Of a stretch of 64,000 nucleotides of DNA, positions 32,754 to 44,277 are shown piece after piece. Made by a program: the position numbers and the translations under genes. Source of the DNA: Erinaceus europaeus (taxonomy: Eukaryota; Chordata; Mammalia; Eulipotyphla; Erinaceidae); assembly GCF_950295315.1 (NCBI RefSeq), contig NC_080164.1, positions 114,028,890 to 114,092,889 of the forward strand, written 5' to 3'. Positions within the stretch are counted from its first letter, which is position 1; each line of letters starts with the position of its first letter. The notes under the pieces were generated by a model. The model saw nothing but the letters and a program-made list of their open reading frames with translations. It did no database searches and was not told where the DNA came from.

Positions 32754-32948
32754 ATGGCCACCATCCCAGGGCACCTTGGCCCGCGCCTTCTACAAGGCTG
32801 GCCCGCCCACCCTCGGGCTATGAATTCTATACAGATCCCTGACTTCCCGGACCACCCCGGGACTCTAGGCCATTCCCCACCCCCATACAAATGCCTGTCG
32901 AGGCAAGTACACCCCCCAGAGGCAAGAAATGTTTTTTTTTTAAGCTGA
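32754..32948 (+). CDS. Small ORF homologous to the LTR-element ORF
   Basis: A 64-codon frame starting MATIPGHLGPRLLQGW. Its middle (RAMNSIQIPDFPDHPGT) aligns in frame with the ORF at 24500-24838 minus. The ends differ and no family is recognised. It would be the only candidate protein frame shared by both copies. As there, GC content alone may keep it open. Confidence 0.2.
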   Translation: MATIPGHLGPRLLQGWPAHPRAMNSIQIPDFPDHPGTLGHSPPPYKCLSRQVHPPEARNVFFLS

Positions 32949-33132
32949 TAAAGTTTTGTCCACAGAGGCAAAAAAAAAAAAATGGCCCCCTCAGGCCTTC
33001 CCTTGGCAGCACACTGGTTCTTATTACTTGCTTACATGTTTCTCCATGTTTGTGCAAGTTTCTTTTTTAAAAATGCCTATATGATAGAGGTTTCTGTTCA
33101 CCCCACACCCCTGATACTGTGGTCATTTAGTT

Positions 33133-33150
33133 AAAAAGAAAAGGGGGAAT
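33133..33150 (+). promoter_or_regulatory. Polypurine tract of the retrocopy
   Basis: AAAAAGAAAAGGGGGAATTG lies directly before U3, identical to that of the intact element at 23453-23475. Confidence 0.88.
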
Positions 33151-33403
33151 TGTTGTATGCTTTACATTGGGTTGTTCTAGCTCTCCCACTGCCAAGAAAA
33201 TTGGTTCAGTCCTGCTAGTTTCACATGCCCGCTTATCCCCACCCCAAGGAACCCCAAGAGAGTTCCAGAGTTGGAGAGTTAGAGAGTGCTTGGCGCCACT
33301 ACGGGGGAAGGAGGCAGGAGAGTTCTGTTTGGTGATTAGTTTGTCTTAGTTTATAAATCGTTGTTCCTGAATAAAAAAAATACAGCTTCTCAGCCCCCCC
33401 CCC
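33151..33403 (+). repeat. U3 and R of the LTR family, ending in poly(A)
   Basis: It starts TGTATGC just after the polypurine tract and ends GAATAAAAAAAATACAGCTT, a short C-run and then A. Compared with the LTR at 23-25 kb, the first bases and the part from TTCTGTTTGGTGATTAG to the polyadenylation signal align, while the U3 middle is quite different. U5 is missing, as expected for an mRNA 3' end. Confidence 0.8.
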
Positions 33404-34271
33404 AAAAAAAAGAAATGCAAGTAAAGACAACAATGAGATGCCACTTCACTTCTGTGATAATGTCATACATCAGAAATAGTAACAGCAACAAATGATGGAG
33501 AGGTTGTGGGGACAAAGGAACCCTCCAGCACTGCTGCTGGCAATGCAAATTAGTCCAACTCCTGTGGAGAGCAGTCTGGAGAATTCTTAGAAGGCTAGAA
33601 ATGGACCTATCTTATGATCCTGCAATTCCTCTCCTGGGGATACGTCCTAAGGAACCCAACATATCCATCCAAAAAGATTTCTGTATACCTATATTCATAA
33701 CAGCACAATTTGTAATAGTCAAAAACTTGGAAGCAACCCAGGTGTCCAACAACAGATGAGTGGCTGAGCAAGTTGTGGTTTTATACATGACAGAATACTA
33801 CTCAGCTATTAAAAATGGTGATTTCACCATTTTCAGCCCATCTTGGATGGAGCTTGAAGAAATCATGTTAAGTGAAATAAGTCAGAAACAGAAGGATGAA
33901 TATGGGATGATCTCACTCACAGGCAGAAGTTGAAAAACAAGATCAGAAGAGAAAACACTAAGCAGAATTTGGACTAGAGTTGGTGTATTGCACCAAAGTA
34001 AGTCTCTGGAGTGGGTGGAGGGAAGAATACAGGTCCTGGAAAAGGATGACAGAGGACCTAGTGGAGGTTGAATTGTTATGTGTAAAACTGTGAAATGCTG
34101 TGCATGTACAAACTATTGTATTTACTGTCAAATGTAAAACATTAATTCCCCAATAAAGGAAAAAATATAGAGATTAAAATAATAGACAAGGAAATATTTC
34201 TCTAGAAAGAACGTATCTTTAGATACACACAGATTTTTTTCCTGAAAACTTTTCTTTCCGTTTCTTTTCTC

Positions 34272-34426
34272 TTCCTTTTTTTTTTTTTTTTTTTGCCTCC
34301 AAGAAAATTTCTGGGGTTTACTGCTTGCACTATTATTCCACTGCTCTTGGAGGCCAGGTTCTTTTTGCTGGCCCTTGGGCTTCATGCCATGTGTGCTTAA
34401 TCTGCTGCGCTACCATCCAGCCCCCC
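34272..34426 (-). repeat. tRNA-derived SINE with internal deletion
   Basis: TTGCCTCCAAG..TTCTGGGG near the tail is joined to the head sequence GCTTAATCTGCTGCGCTACC. The body between (CACCTGCAG, TCTATCTTT) is missing. Confidence 0.8.
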
Positions 34427-35270
34427 TACTGAAAACTGTTTTTTAAGTCATAATAAAATTAACAAAAAGCATAAATAGCTGATAAAATTCTGAACAATAT
34501 TATTTTAGTATAGTAGATGAAATCATCACAGAAAAAGTAAAAAAAAAATATTAGGAGCTAAAGTATTAAGCAAACTAAAATACTTTAATTAATAAGCAGT
34601 ATATAACTATAATAACTATTTATAGCAAACTCAATCTAAAGGACAGATCTCAGACACAGTGATAAAAAATAAAAACAGAATTGAATGTAAAAAGATAATT
34701 AATAAACAAGAAATATCAAAAGGTCAGTTATTTGAAAATGCAAAACAGGCAGACTGCCTGATGTGACCCAGGTGAAACTGTCAGGAGTGAGCAATAGTTC
34801 AGGGAAAGGACTCCATCTTTGGATAGGAATAAAAATACACTACAGATAAAAATTAAAGCCTTAAGAAATAGGGGTGATTTCTATGCCAGAAACTTTAAAA
34901 AATTTGTACAATATGGATAGTATCTTATAATTATTATCCAGTAAGATATTAAAACTCAGAGTGAACCTGTAACCATTAAGAAAATCAAATCAGTTATAAA
35001 CACTTGACCTCAAATGGGAATCAAAGTACCAAGCTATTTTACAGGCAAATTATACTAAGTTTCTAAGTAAATCTGCTTATATAATTTTTTGTGAGCTAAT
35101 ATGTTCTCAGATTACTTGCAATGCTAATAAATGACTCAGAAGTAAAGTAGAAGAGGATAAGAAAGAAAATTTATAAATTCTTAGTTATGAAGTGCCTAAA
35201 TAGTGTACTAGTTAATTATTTTAGATATTTTAAGTTAATGTGACCCAAGGAGACTCATTTTTTCCCTACT
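34427..35270. other. Unique AT-rich sequence
   Basis: No gene or clear repeat is seen. Confidence 0.5.
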
Positions 35271-35274
35271 CATT

Positions 35275-35410
35275 CTTTAAAATATTTATTTATGAGAGAG
35301 TGGACTAGGGCATCACTCTGGTACATGTAATGCTAGAGATTGAACTTGGGACATTATACATGCAAGTCCAATACTCTGTCTAGCTACTGAACAAACTCAT
35401 GGGCCACAGT
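35275..35410 (-). repeat. Worn short-type SINE
   Basis: ATTTATTTATGAGAGAG, CATCACTCTGG and GAGATTGAACTTGGGAC in plus sense of a minus copy. Confidence 0.65.
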
Positions 35411-35607
35411 TTCTGTTATCTCCAGAGGTGGTGAGAAGGAGACTCATTTTAGAATAAAATATATATATATATATATGGTTTAACATTTAAAAATGTGTTT
35501 TTCAACTTAGTATATTAACTCATTGAAGCTGAATATATTCTCTTGATAAAAAGAAAAAGCCTATTACATGAAATTCAACAGCTATTGGTTATATTAAAAT
35601 TAATATA

Positions 35608-35906
35608 TATCAGGGTGCAGTGAGTTAAGTGCACATGGCATGAAGTACAGGGAGAGGGGTAAGGATCTTGGTTCTAGCCCCCAGCTTCCCACTTGCAGGG
35701 TGGGGGCGGTGAAGCAGATCTGCAGGTGTCTATCTTTCTCTCCCGCCTCTATCATCCCCTCCTTTCTGGATTTTTCTCTGTCCTATCCAACAACAAGAGC
35801 AACACAACAATAACAACAACAAGAGCAGCAAAATGGGAAAGATGGCTTCCAGGAGCAGTGGCTTCATAGTGTAGGCACCAAGCCCCAACAATAACCCTGG
35901 AGACAA

Positions 35907-35955
<49 letters not shown>
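35608..35955 (+). repeat. Long-body SINE ending in (TA)n
   Basis: Head GTGCAGTGAGTTAAGTGCAC, CTGCAGGTGTCTATC, CTATCCAACAACAAGAG, then the CTCCAGGGTTATTG-type block (inverted here as CAATAACCCTGGAG). The tail has become a (TA)n array at 35909-35955, likely polymorphic. Confidence 0.9.
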
Positions 35956-35960
<5 letters not shown>

Positions 35961-36135
35961 AATTCTTCTGATTATTGCAACAAAAGAACATGTTCTTAAA
36001 ATTACAAAAATGACATTATTATTTATAATTCACATTTCATTAATGTCCCTAACCAGTATATTAAAGCAAAAAATCAAATAAGACAAGATAGTTTTATGAA
36101 ATCTTTTCATGATTATTAAGAGAAAAGATAGCCTT

Positions 36136-36152
36136 AATAAGAGCATAAATGG
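36136..36152. repeat. Left TSD of L1 C
   Basis: AATAAGAGCATAAATGG, repeated exactly at 40481-40497. Confidence 0.93.
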
Positions 36153-37034
36153 GGGGTCAACTAGGAATAGCAAAGGAAATCATCTGGAACCACAATAAGG
36201 CAGGAGTAGAATGATGTCAAGAAGCCACCAAATCACCTGTGGCTCATAGACAGAGAGGAACCTAGGGAGAGATTAAGTGGCTGGTAACAGTCTGGCAGTT
36301 TACCAGTTGAGGCACCACCTCCAGTCTGTTTTACCAACAAAAAGACAGCTGAAGGGAGGAGAGAACTCCCCTAAGACTCACCAAATGCAACTGTGAGTCT
36401 CCATTGATACTACCCTCAGAGGCTGGAGCAGCAGGGGGGAGGCCCTCTGCTGACACCAGGGGAGAGAGAAACCAGGAAACTTCAGAGAAGATCTACACCT
36501 TGGTGGCCTAGCAGTAGGGCTGTGTGGTGGAAGCCTTTCCATGTTATTCTCCTGATGAGAACATAGGGAATAGTTGCCTCAGAACCTACAGACTATAAAT
36601 GGGACTTATTTAGAAACTCACAGGGCCCATTAATGCTGCCCAGATTGGCAGAGAAGCTGAATTGAGTCTGGAGTTTAGGATTCTTGGGTCTTGAGAGTCT
36701 CTTTGCATAACCACTTATTATCTCTCCCCCACCCTGCTTTATCTCTTGGTCAGGAGTGAGGGATTAAGCTAAGAAGCCTACTTATAGTTTAAAAGCCCTC
36801 AGGCTCCCATAGCCTACAGGGAAGAAAAAGAACAAAAGAGGCTTTTGAAGACACTGTGCTCCAGTGCAGGGATTAAAAGAATATTGAAACAACTGTGAAC
36901 CCTTTATCTACCTTACTTCCACACAAGTCAATCCAGGCAGGAGTTACCAGTAATTTGAAAACTACTGAGAGAGGGAACTCATAACATACTATATAGAACG
37001 GTTAAACCAATAAGAAGAAATATTGGAGAAATAA

Positions 37035-37346
37035 ACCAGGACAAGAGTCCTATTAAAAGCCCCCAAAGGTTGAAGCACAAAATAATGAGGTCAACATCCA
37101 AACACTAGTTAAGGAAATAATTACAGGAGTGAGTAAAGAGTTTGAAAGAATTGTCATCAGAAATGCAGAAACAGCCAATGAGATTCCTGAAGAAAACACT
37201 TATTATCTCAAGGTTATTAGCGAGCTGAAAACTTAAACAGCTGAGCTAAGAACACAACTAGTTGAACAAGCTAAAACTATCAGAACAAGGTAACCAAATA
37301 GATGAACTCCAGAAAACAGTAGAGGGGAGAGAATAGAATAAATGAG
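37035..37346 (+). pseudogene. L1 C ORF1 fragment
   Basis: Worn coiled-coil part of ORF1: CAAAATAATGAGGTCAAC, KEFERIVIRNAETAN-like and VQLIEQ-like heptads in shifting frames. The expected start ATG (as at 63514 in copy E) is AUA here. It stops abruptly at the SINE. Confidence 0.75.
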
Positions 37347-37492
37347 GCTAGGGGGGTTGATAACATAATGGTTATGCAAACAGACTCTCATGCCTGAGCC
37401 TCCATCAAGTCCCATGTTCAATCCGCTGTACCACCATAAGCCAGAGCTGAGCAGTGCTCTGGTAGAAAAATAAATAAATAAATAAATATGTG
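37345..37492 (+). repeat. Short-type SINE at an L1 deletion junction
   Basis: GGGGGGTTGATAACATAATGG head, ATGTTCAATCCGCTG B-box region, CCACCATAAGCCAGAGCTGA and an AAATAAATAAATAAA tail. No TSD is visible because the L1 sequence on the two sides is non-adjacent (ORF1 on the left, ORF2 on the right). Confidence 0.9.
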
Positions 37493-37519
37493 CTGCATAT
37501 TAAAATTTAAAAAAATAAA

Positions 37520-40235
37520 TAAGAAAATCACACAGAATATCAGTGAAAGTAAATGTTGGTTCTTTGAAAGAGTGAGCAAAATCAACAAACCTTTAGCCAA
37601 ACTCACAAAACAAAAAAGGGAGAAGACCCAAATAAATCGGATCATAAATGAAAGAGGAGATTCCACAACAGACACCGCAGAAATTCAATATATCATGCGA
37701 GGCTTCTATGAACAACCATATGCCACCAAGCTAAGAACCTGGAAGAAATGGACAATTTCCTAGATACCTACGAATTTCCAAAATTAAAGACAAAGGAACT
37801 AGATAATATGAACAGGCCCATCACTGCTAATAACATTGAAACAGTTGTCCAAAACCTTGCCAACAATAAAAGTCCTGGCCCAGATGGTTTTACAAATGAA
37901 TTTTACAAAACCTTCCAAGAAGAACTAATACCTCTACTTTTAAAAGTCTTCCAGAAGATTGAAGACAATGGAATACTCCCTTCCAGCTTCTATGATGCCA
38001 ACGTCACTGTAATACCAAAAGCAGACAGGGACAGAATAAAAAAAGCAAACTGTAGACAAATATCCCTGATGAACATAGATGCTAAGATATTGATTAAAAT
38101 TCTAGCCAACCACATACAGCAATATATTAAAAAGATTGTTCATCATGACCAAGTGGGGTTTATCCCAGGGATGCAAGGTTAGTTTAATATATGTAAATCA
38201 ATCAATGTGATCAACCACATCAACAAAAGCAAACCAAAACCCACATGGTCATATCAATAGATGCATAGAAAGCCTTTGACAAAATACAACATCCCTTTAT
38301 GGTCAAAACACTACAAAAAATGGGGATAGATGGAAAATTCCTCAAGATAGTGGAGTCTCTATATAGCAGAACTACAGCCAACATCATCCTCAATGGTGAA
38401 AAACTGGAAGCATTTCCCCTCAGATCAGGTACTAGACAGGGCTGTTGAGTAGTAATCACCATTACTACTCAACATAGTGTTGGAAGTTCTTGCCATAGCC
38501 ATCAGGCAGGATCAAGGAATTAAAGGCATGCAGATTAGAAGAGAAGAAGTCAAACTCTCACTATTTGAAGATGACATGATACTATACATAGAAAAACCTA
38601 AGGAATCCAGCAAGGAACTTTTGGAAATCATCAGGCAATACAGTAAGGTGTCAGGCTACAAAATTAACATTCAAAAGTCAGTGGCATTCCTCTATGCAAA
38701 CACTAAGAAGAAATTGAAATCCAGAAATCAATTCCTTTACTATAACAACAAAAACAATAAAATATCTAAGAATAAACCTAACCAAAGAAGTAAATGACCT
38801 GTATACTAAAAACTATGAGTCACTACTCAAGGAAATTGAAAAAGACACAAAGAAGTGGAAAAATATTCTATGTTCATGGGTTGGAAGAATTAACATCATC
38901 AAAATACTGCCCACAGCCCTATAGAAATTTAATGCTATCCTCATCAAGATCCCAACCTGCAAATGTATATCTGGAACCAGAAAAGACCTAGAATTGCCAA
39001 AAACCATCTTGAGAAGAAAGAACAGAACTGGAGGCATCACACTCCCAGATCTCAAATTGTATTATAGGGCCATTGTCATTAAAATTTCTTGGTACTGGAA
39101 TATGAATGGACACACTGACCAGCTGAATAGAATTGAAAGCCTGGAAGTAAGCCCCCACACCTATGGACATCTAATCTTTGACAAAGGTGCCCAGACTATT
39201 CAATGGGGGAAAGCAGAATCTCTTCAACAAATGGTGTTGGAAAAAATGGGTTGAAACATGCTGAAGAATGAAACTGAACCACTATATTTCACCAAATACA
39301 AAAGTAAATTCCAAGTGGATCAAGGACTTGGATGTTAGACCAGAATCTGTCAGATACTTAGAGGAAGATATTGGCAGAACTCTTTTCCATATAAATTTTA
39401 AAGACATCTTTAATGAAATGAATCCAATTACAAAGAAGACTAAGGCAAAAATAGACCAATGGAACTACATCAAATTAAAAAACTTCTGCACAGCAAAAGA
39501 AACCACTACCCAAACCAAGAGAAGCCTTACAGAATGGGAGAAGATCTTTACATGCCATACATCAGACAAGAGTTTAATAACCAAAATATATGAAGAGCTT
39601 GCCAAACTCAACCACAAGAAAACAAATAAACCCATCCAAAAATGGGGAGAGTACATAGACAGAATATTCACCATAGAAGAGATAAAAAAAAAACAGGCTG
39701 AAAAAATGCTCCAAGTCTGATTGTCCGAGAAATGCAAATAAAGACAACAATGAGATATCACTTCACTCCTGTGAGATGTTAAACATTAGAAAAGGTAACT
39801 GTGGCAAATGCTGGAGAGATTGTGGCTTCCAAGCAACCCTCCTGCACTGCTGCTGGCAATGTAAATTGGTCCAACTCCTGTGGAGAGCAGTCTGGAGAAC
39901 TCTCAGAAGGCTAGAAATAGACCTACCCTATGACCCTGCAATTCCTCTCTTGGGGATATATCCTAAGGAACCCAACACACCCATCCAAAAAGATTTGTGT
40001 ACACATATGTTCTTAGCAGCACAATTTGTAAGAGCCAAAATCTGGAAGCAACCCAGGTCCAACAACAAATGAGTGGTTGAGCAAGTTGTGGGATATATAC
40101 ACAATGGAATACTACTCAGCTATTAAAAATGGTAACATCACTATTTTCAGCTGATCTTGGATGGAGCTTGAAAAAGTCATGTTAAGTGAAATCAGTCAGA
40201 AACAGAAGGATGAATATAGGATGGTCTCTGTCTCA
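37520..40235 (+). pseudogene. L1 C ORF2, endonuclease lost, many lesions
   Basis: Starts at [22 protein letters not shown] motifs are [23 protein letters not shown] and [14 protein letters not shown] interrupts after GMQG (38180-38182) and again in the IDA.KAFDKI block (38267). The RT box is FEDD (38564-38575), so both Asp are kept. Later parts lie at 38794, 38994, 39268-39720 and 39776-40072. It ends with the Cys-rich CWRDCGFQATLLHCC block. It is not functional. Confidence 0.92.
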
Positions 40236-40239
40236 GGGA

Positions 40240-40480
40240 GAAGTTGCAAAACAAGATCAGAAGAGAAAATACAAGTAGAACATGAACTGGAATTGGTGTA
40301 TTGCACTAAAATAAAAGACTCTGGCGTGGGTGAGAGAAAATACAGGCCCAAAAAGAATGACAGAGGACCTAGTGGGGGTTGTATTGTTATGTGGAAAACT
40401 GGAAAATGTTATGCATGTACAAACTATTTTATTTACTGTCAAATGTAAATCATTAATTCCCCAATAAATAAATTAAAAAA
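40240..40480 (+). other. L1 C 3' UTR, type 2
   Basis: Short (about 240 bp): GACAGAGGACCTAGTGGGGG, TGCATGTACAAACTAT and CCCCAATAAATAAATTAAAA. This is much shorter than the 1.35-kb 3' UTR of copy A. Confidence 0.85.
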
Positions 40481-40584
40481 AATAAGAGCATAAATGGAGC
40501 TCAAGAGACACACCATTTGTGAGACCTTGAATTCAGTCTCCTGCATATATCTTTTTTCTTTTTTTCCAAATAGTTTTTAAAGTT

Positions 40585-40735
40585 GCCTAACCAAAACCAG
40601 CAAGACAGCTCACCTGGAATGGGCACTTGCTTTACCATGCACACAGCCAGAGTTCAAGCACGTTTCCTACTGTACTAGAGGAAACCTTTGTGCTGTGATA
40701 TCTTTCTCTCTCTGTCTTTATTTTTCTTTTTTAAA
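40585..40735 (+). repeat. tRNA-derived SINE, CT-tail type
   Basis: AACCAGCAAGACAGCTCACC head, GCCAGAGTTCAAGC B box, GAGGAAACCTTTGTGCTGTG and CTCTCTCTGTC. Confidence 0.75.
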
Positions 40736-40767
40736 TTTAATTTATTTTATATTAATTTATTTATAAA

Positions 40768-41275
40768 AAGGAAACACTGACAAAACCATAGGATAAGAGG
40801 GGTGCAACTCCATACAATTCTCACCACCAGAACTCTGTATCCCATCCCCTCCCTTCATACCTTTTCTATTTTTTAACCCTCTGGGAGTATGGAACCAAGG
40901 TCATTGTGGGATTCAGAAGGTGGAAGGTCTGGTGTCTGTAATTGCTTCCCTGCTGAACATGAGCGTTGACAGGTTGATCCATACTCCTAGCCTATCTTTC
41001 TCTTTCCCTAATGAGGAGGGGTTCTGGGGAATCAGAGCTCTAGGACACATTGGTGGGGTTGTTTGTCTAGGGAAGTCTAGTTGGCATCATGCTAGCATCT
41101 GGAACCTGGTGGCTGAAAAGAGAGTTAAGATATAAAACCAAACAAGTTGTTGACTAATCATGAACCTAAAGGCTGGAGTAGTGCAATTGAAGAGTTAGGG
41201 GTCCTCCATTTTGTAGATAGCTAGTAGGCATATTTTAGTTATATTCCAAAGGGCCTGTGGCTATACTAGTTTTTT
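40768..41275 (-). repeat. L1 type-1 3' end, 0.5 kb
   Basis: A well preserved minus copy of the 3' end of an L1 A-like element: AAAAAGGAAACACTGACAAA, then through GGAACCTGGTGGCTGAAAAG to TTTTGTAGATAGCTAGTAGG and GGGCCTGTGGCTATACTAG. It is the source-like sequence for the 83-bp patch in L1 E. Confidence 0.88.
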
Positions 41276-41920
41276 TTTTTCTTAAATCTTTTTATCCATA
41301 AAATTCAGCCTGGAGTGGTTAACTCCCAGTAAATTCAGCATTTACTTCTTTCCAGCCCTTTTAGGTTTGGAAAAGATATTCATAACACATCTGGCAGGCA
41401 ATGGGTATGAATCTGAGCATACTCAAAAATCCATTCAAGGTGAAATTTAGAAAGAGAGGAGGAAGAAAGGAAAAATAGTCAATTGCCAGCAGTATATATA
41501 AACAATAGAAGACAAAAACTAAAAGCCAGCATTTTAAAGGTGTTAGCCATAATAACCTGAAAATACAAATGAAGACATTCTGTTAGGTGGGTAGATTTTC
41601 ATAGCTGGTAAGGGTGAGAATAGTAATTATACTACACTGTTATTAGGAATTTCAATCAGTACAATCTCTTCAGTAAATAATTTCATACTGTCTAAAAATT
41701 ACAAAATGTGTATATCTTTCTGTAGTCTCAAGAATTCTATTTCTACTTATTTTATCTTATAGAAATTCTTATACATATGCACAAAATAGCAATGAAGGTA
41801 GAGTACATCACATTTTATTGGTAATAACCATAAAACAGAATTGGGCTAACGTCAGTTCATTCAGCATTACTGACAACTTTATTGTAGAAGGATGAAACAA
41901 AACAACTAAGTTCTCTGCAA
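41276..41920. other. Unique sequence
   Basis: No gene or clear repeat is seen. Confidence 0.5.
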
Positions 41921-42202
41921 CCCTTCACCACTAGGGAAAGAGAGAGACAGGCTAGGAGTATGAATAACCTGTCAACATCCATGTTCAGCAGGGAAGCAAT
42001 TACAGACACCAGACCTTCTACCTTCTGCATCCTACAATGACCTTGGGTCCATACTCCCAGGGGGTTAAAGAATAGGATATCTATCAGGGGAGGGGATGGG
42101 ATACAGAGATCTGGTGATGGGAATTGTGCAAAGTTGTACCCCTCTTATCCTATGATTTTGTCAATGTTTCCTTTTTATAAAGAAAATTTTTTTTAAAAAA
42201 AG
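41921..42202 (+). repeat. L1 type-1 3' end
   Basis: CACTAGGGAAAGAGAGAGAC, GTCAACATCCATGTTCAGC, CTTCTACCTTCTGCATCC, GTTGTACCCCTCTTATCC, and an A/T-rich end at 42180-42202. Confidence 0.88.
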
Positions 42203-42340
42203 GGTGACAGAGGACCTCGTGGGGGCTGTATTGTTATATGGAAAACTGGGAAATGTTATGCATGTACAAACTATTGTATTTACTGTCGAATGCAAAACAT
42301 TAATTCCCCAATAAAGAAATAAAAATAAATAAATAGATAG
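42203..42340 (+). repeat. L1 type-2 3' end directly after a type-1 end
   Basis: GTGACAGAGGACCTCGTGGG, TGCATGTACAAACTATTG, CCCCAATAAAGAAATAAAAA. It begins at the A-rich tail of the preceding element: either an insertion into that tail or a joint end. Confidence 0.88.
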
Positions 42341-42439
42341 GTTCTCTGCCTTCATCGGGTTTATAGTCTCATTATTTTAGAACCGCAAATTCTACTATGT
42401 TGATAGTTGTGCTGGTGTATGTGATATAACAAATTCTTT

Positions 42440-42712
42440 TTTAAAAAAGATTTTTTAAATATTTATTTATTCTTTTTTGTTGCCCTTGTTGGTTTATTGT
42501 TGTAGTTGATGGATAGGACAGAGAGAAAATCGAAAGAGGAAGGGCAGATAGAGAGGGGGAGGGAAAGACAGACACCTGCAGACCTGCTTCACCACTTGTG
42601 AAGTGACTCTGCTGTAGGTGTGGAGCCGGGGGCTCGAACTGGGATCCTTAAGCTGGTCCTTGCGCTTTGTGCCACATGCGCTTAACCTGCTGCGCTACTG
42701 CCTGATTCCCAA
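42440..42712 (-). repeat. tRNA-derived SINE (full length)
   Basis: Plus-sense tail TTTATTTATTC, TGTTGCCCTTGTTGG, GACACCTGCAGACCTGCTTC, GGCTCGAACTGGGATCC and GCGCTTAACCTGCTGCGC. The B box is intact (GTTCGAGCC on minus). Confidence 0.93.
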
Positions 42713-43380
42713 TATGTCAAATTCTATACTTTATGTTGTTCACCTCTTAAATTTATGCTTGTTAACTAGAAGCATGAATTTTTTCTATAATCTACATAAG
42801 AAAGTCAAAAGACATTATACATGTAATCTATTTATTACTTAATTAGGTAAAGCACTTTAGTACATTTTAATGACATGAAAGCCTGGATAATTACTATGTG
42901 AACCAGTAAAGTCATCAGGATATGACAATAACATTAATAGTAAAAAGAAATTTGCTACTGTCAACTTCTATCTGTATACACATGATACCAGAAGGTCACT
43001 CTGTCAATTAACTAAGGGGTAATCACTCAAAAACTGATCAGGAAAGATTAACCCAAAGGGAAAATGAAGTCTGTAATTAAGGAAAAGTAGCCAGAAGTCC
43101 TTCCAGAATGTACTTTGAGATTTAACAAATCTGGACTTCAGTCCAGAACCTGCTACACATGTTAACCTTTGTTAGATTTTCTAACTATTTTTTAGCTTGA
43201 TTTTACCTTCTGTGCAATGAAGCAATGAATGTCTCCCTACTTCATGGAACTGCCACACCAGTTTGGATACAACTACCAACCAAAAGGAGGAGCCAGCTGG
43301 GGTGGGGATCCTTTATATTAAGGTAATATATGAGTGCTAAGATATCAAGACCACATGCTTGATAAGATTCTTGGGGCAGG
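42713..43380. other. Unique sequence
   Basis: No feature is seen. Confidence 0.5.
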
Positions 43381-43384
43381 AGGG

Positions 43385-43682
43385 AGCTAGGCAGTGGCGC
43401 AATGGTTAAGAGCACATGGCGCTAAGCACAAGGACCGGGGTAAGGATCACAGTTCGAGCCCTTGCCTTCCCACCTACAGGGAGGTTGTTTCACAGGCAGT
43501 GAAGCAGGTTTGCAAGTATCTGTATTTCTCTTCCCCCCTCTGCCCTCCCCTCCTTTCTCCATTTCTTTCTGTCCTATCCAACAATGACAGCAATAACAAC
43601 GATAAACAACAAGGACAACAAAAAGGGGGAAAAACTATGTAAATAAACATAAATACAATGATAGAAATAAATTTTTTTAAAA
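43385..43682 (+). repeat. tRNA-derived SINE (full length)
   Basis: AGCTAGGCAGTGGCGCAATG head, CACAGTTCGAGCCC B box, TCTGTCCTATCCAACAATGA, AACAAGGACAACAAAAAGGG and an A-rich tail. TTCTTGGGGCAG before it and CTCTTGGGGAA after it may be its TSD. Confidence 0.92.
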
Positions 43683-43702
43683 AGACACTCTTGGGGAATT
43701 TT

Positions 43703-43915
43703 TTTAATCTTTAAAAATATTTATTTATATTTATTGGATAGAGACAGAACTCGAGAGGGAAGAGGGAGATAGGGAAAGAGACAAAGAGACATCTGCAGCC
43801 CTGCTTTACCACTCATGAAACTTCCCTCTTGCAGTCAGGGACCAGGGGCTTGAACCTGGGTCCCTATGTATTGTGACAATATGCATTCTACCAGGTACAC
43901 TACCACCTGGCCTCT
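43703..43915 (-). repeat. tRNA-derived SINE, older subfamily
   Basis: TTTATTGGATAGAGACAGAA, CATCTGCAGCCCTGC, GGGGCTTGAACCTGGGTCC and CTACCACCTGGCC in plus sense. CTCTTGGGGAATTTT and CTCTTGGGGCAATTTT flank it as TSD. Confidence 0.9.
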
Positions 43916-44029
43916 TGGGGCAATTTTATAAGTGGAAGAAAACCATACTTGTCAATCACTCACTATGTATATTCTCCAATCATATAGCTTTATATATCCT
44001 CTAGTTAAATTATGAATGAGCACTGCATA

Positions 44030-44277
44030 CCATAAAAATGGAAGCCAAACATATGAATACTGGATGATTTCACTTATAGGTGGTTCCTAAGAAGCAAGGC
44101 AAGAAGAAGGGAAACACAAGGTGAGGTTTGGGTGGGATGGGGTGTATTGCAGCAAAGCAATGGAGTCTGAACTAAGCGGAGATGGGTAGGGGGTAGAGTG
44201 CATTGGGTATCTAGTACACAGTAGTGAAGAGGGACTTGGGTAGGTAGTGGGAGTGGAATGCAGATACCTATCAAGGG
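44030..44277 (+). repeat. Old L1 3' UTR, part 1
   Basis: GGATGATTTCACTTATAGGTGG, G-rich middle, GGACTTGGGTAGGTAGTGGG. It continues after the nested SINE at 44466 with CTGCACCCATGTGTCAA and CCCCCAATAAAATATT, matching 20900-21030. Confidence 0.65.

Larger units (their letters stand above)
36153..40480 (+). mobile_element. L1 copy C: 5' UTR present, internal deletion
   Basis: A 17-bp perfect TSD brackets 4.33 kb. The 5' UTR (36153-37030) matches copies D and E (GAACCTAGGGAGAGATTAAG, CCTCCAGTCTGTTTTACCAA, TATCTCTCCCCCACCC). The N-terminal part of ORF1 follows and ends at 37346, where a short-type SINE stands. ORF2 resumes at about 37535, well inside the region after the endonuclease. Roughly 2 kb (ORF1 C-terminus, spacer, endonuclease domain) is gone. 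Confidence 0.93.

Noticed and set aside
32251..32774. Long minus-strand ORFs rich in Trp, His and Cys (32251-32631, 32397-32774)
   Set aside because: They arise from the antisense of the 21-bp array and GC-rich retrocopy sequence; there is no shared frame with the other LTR-family copy.
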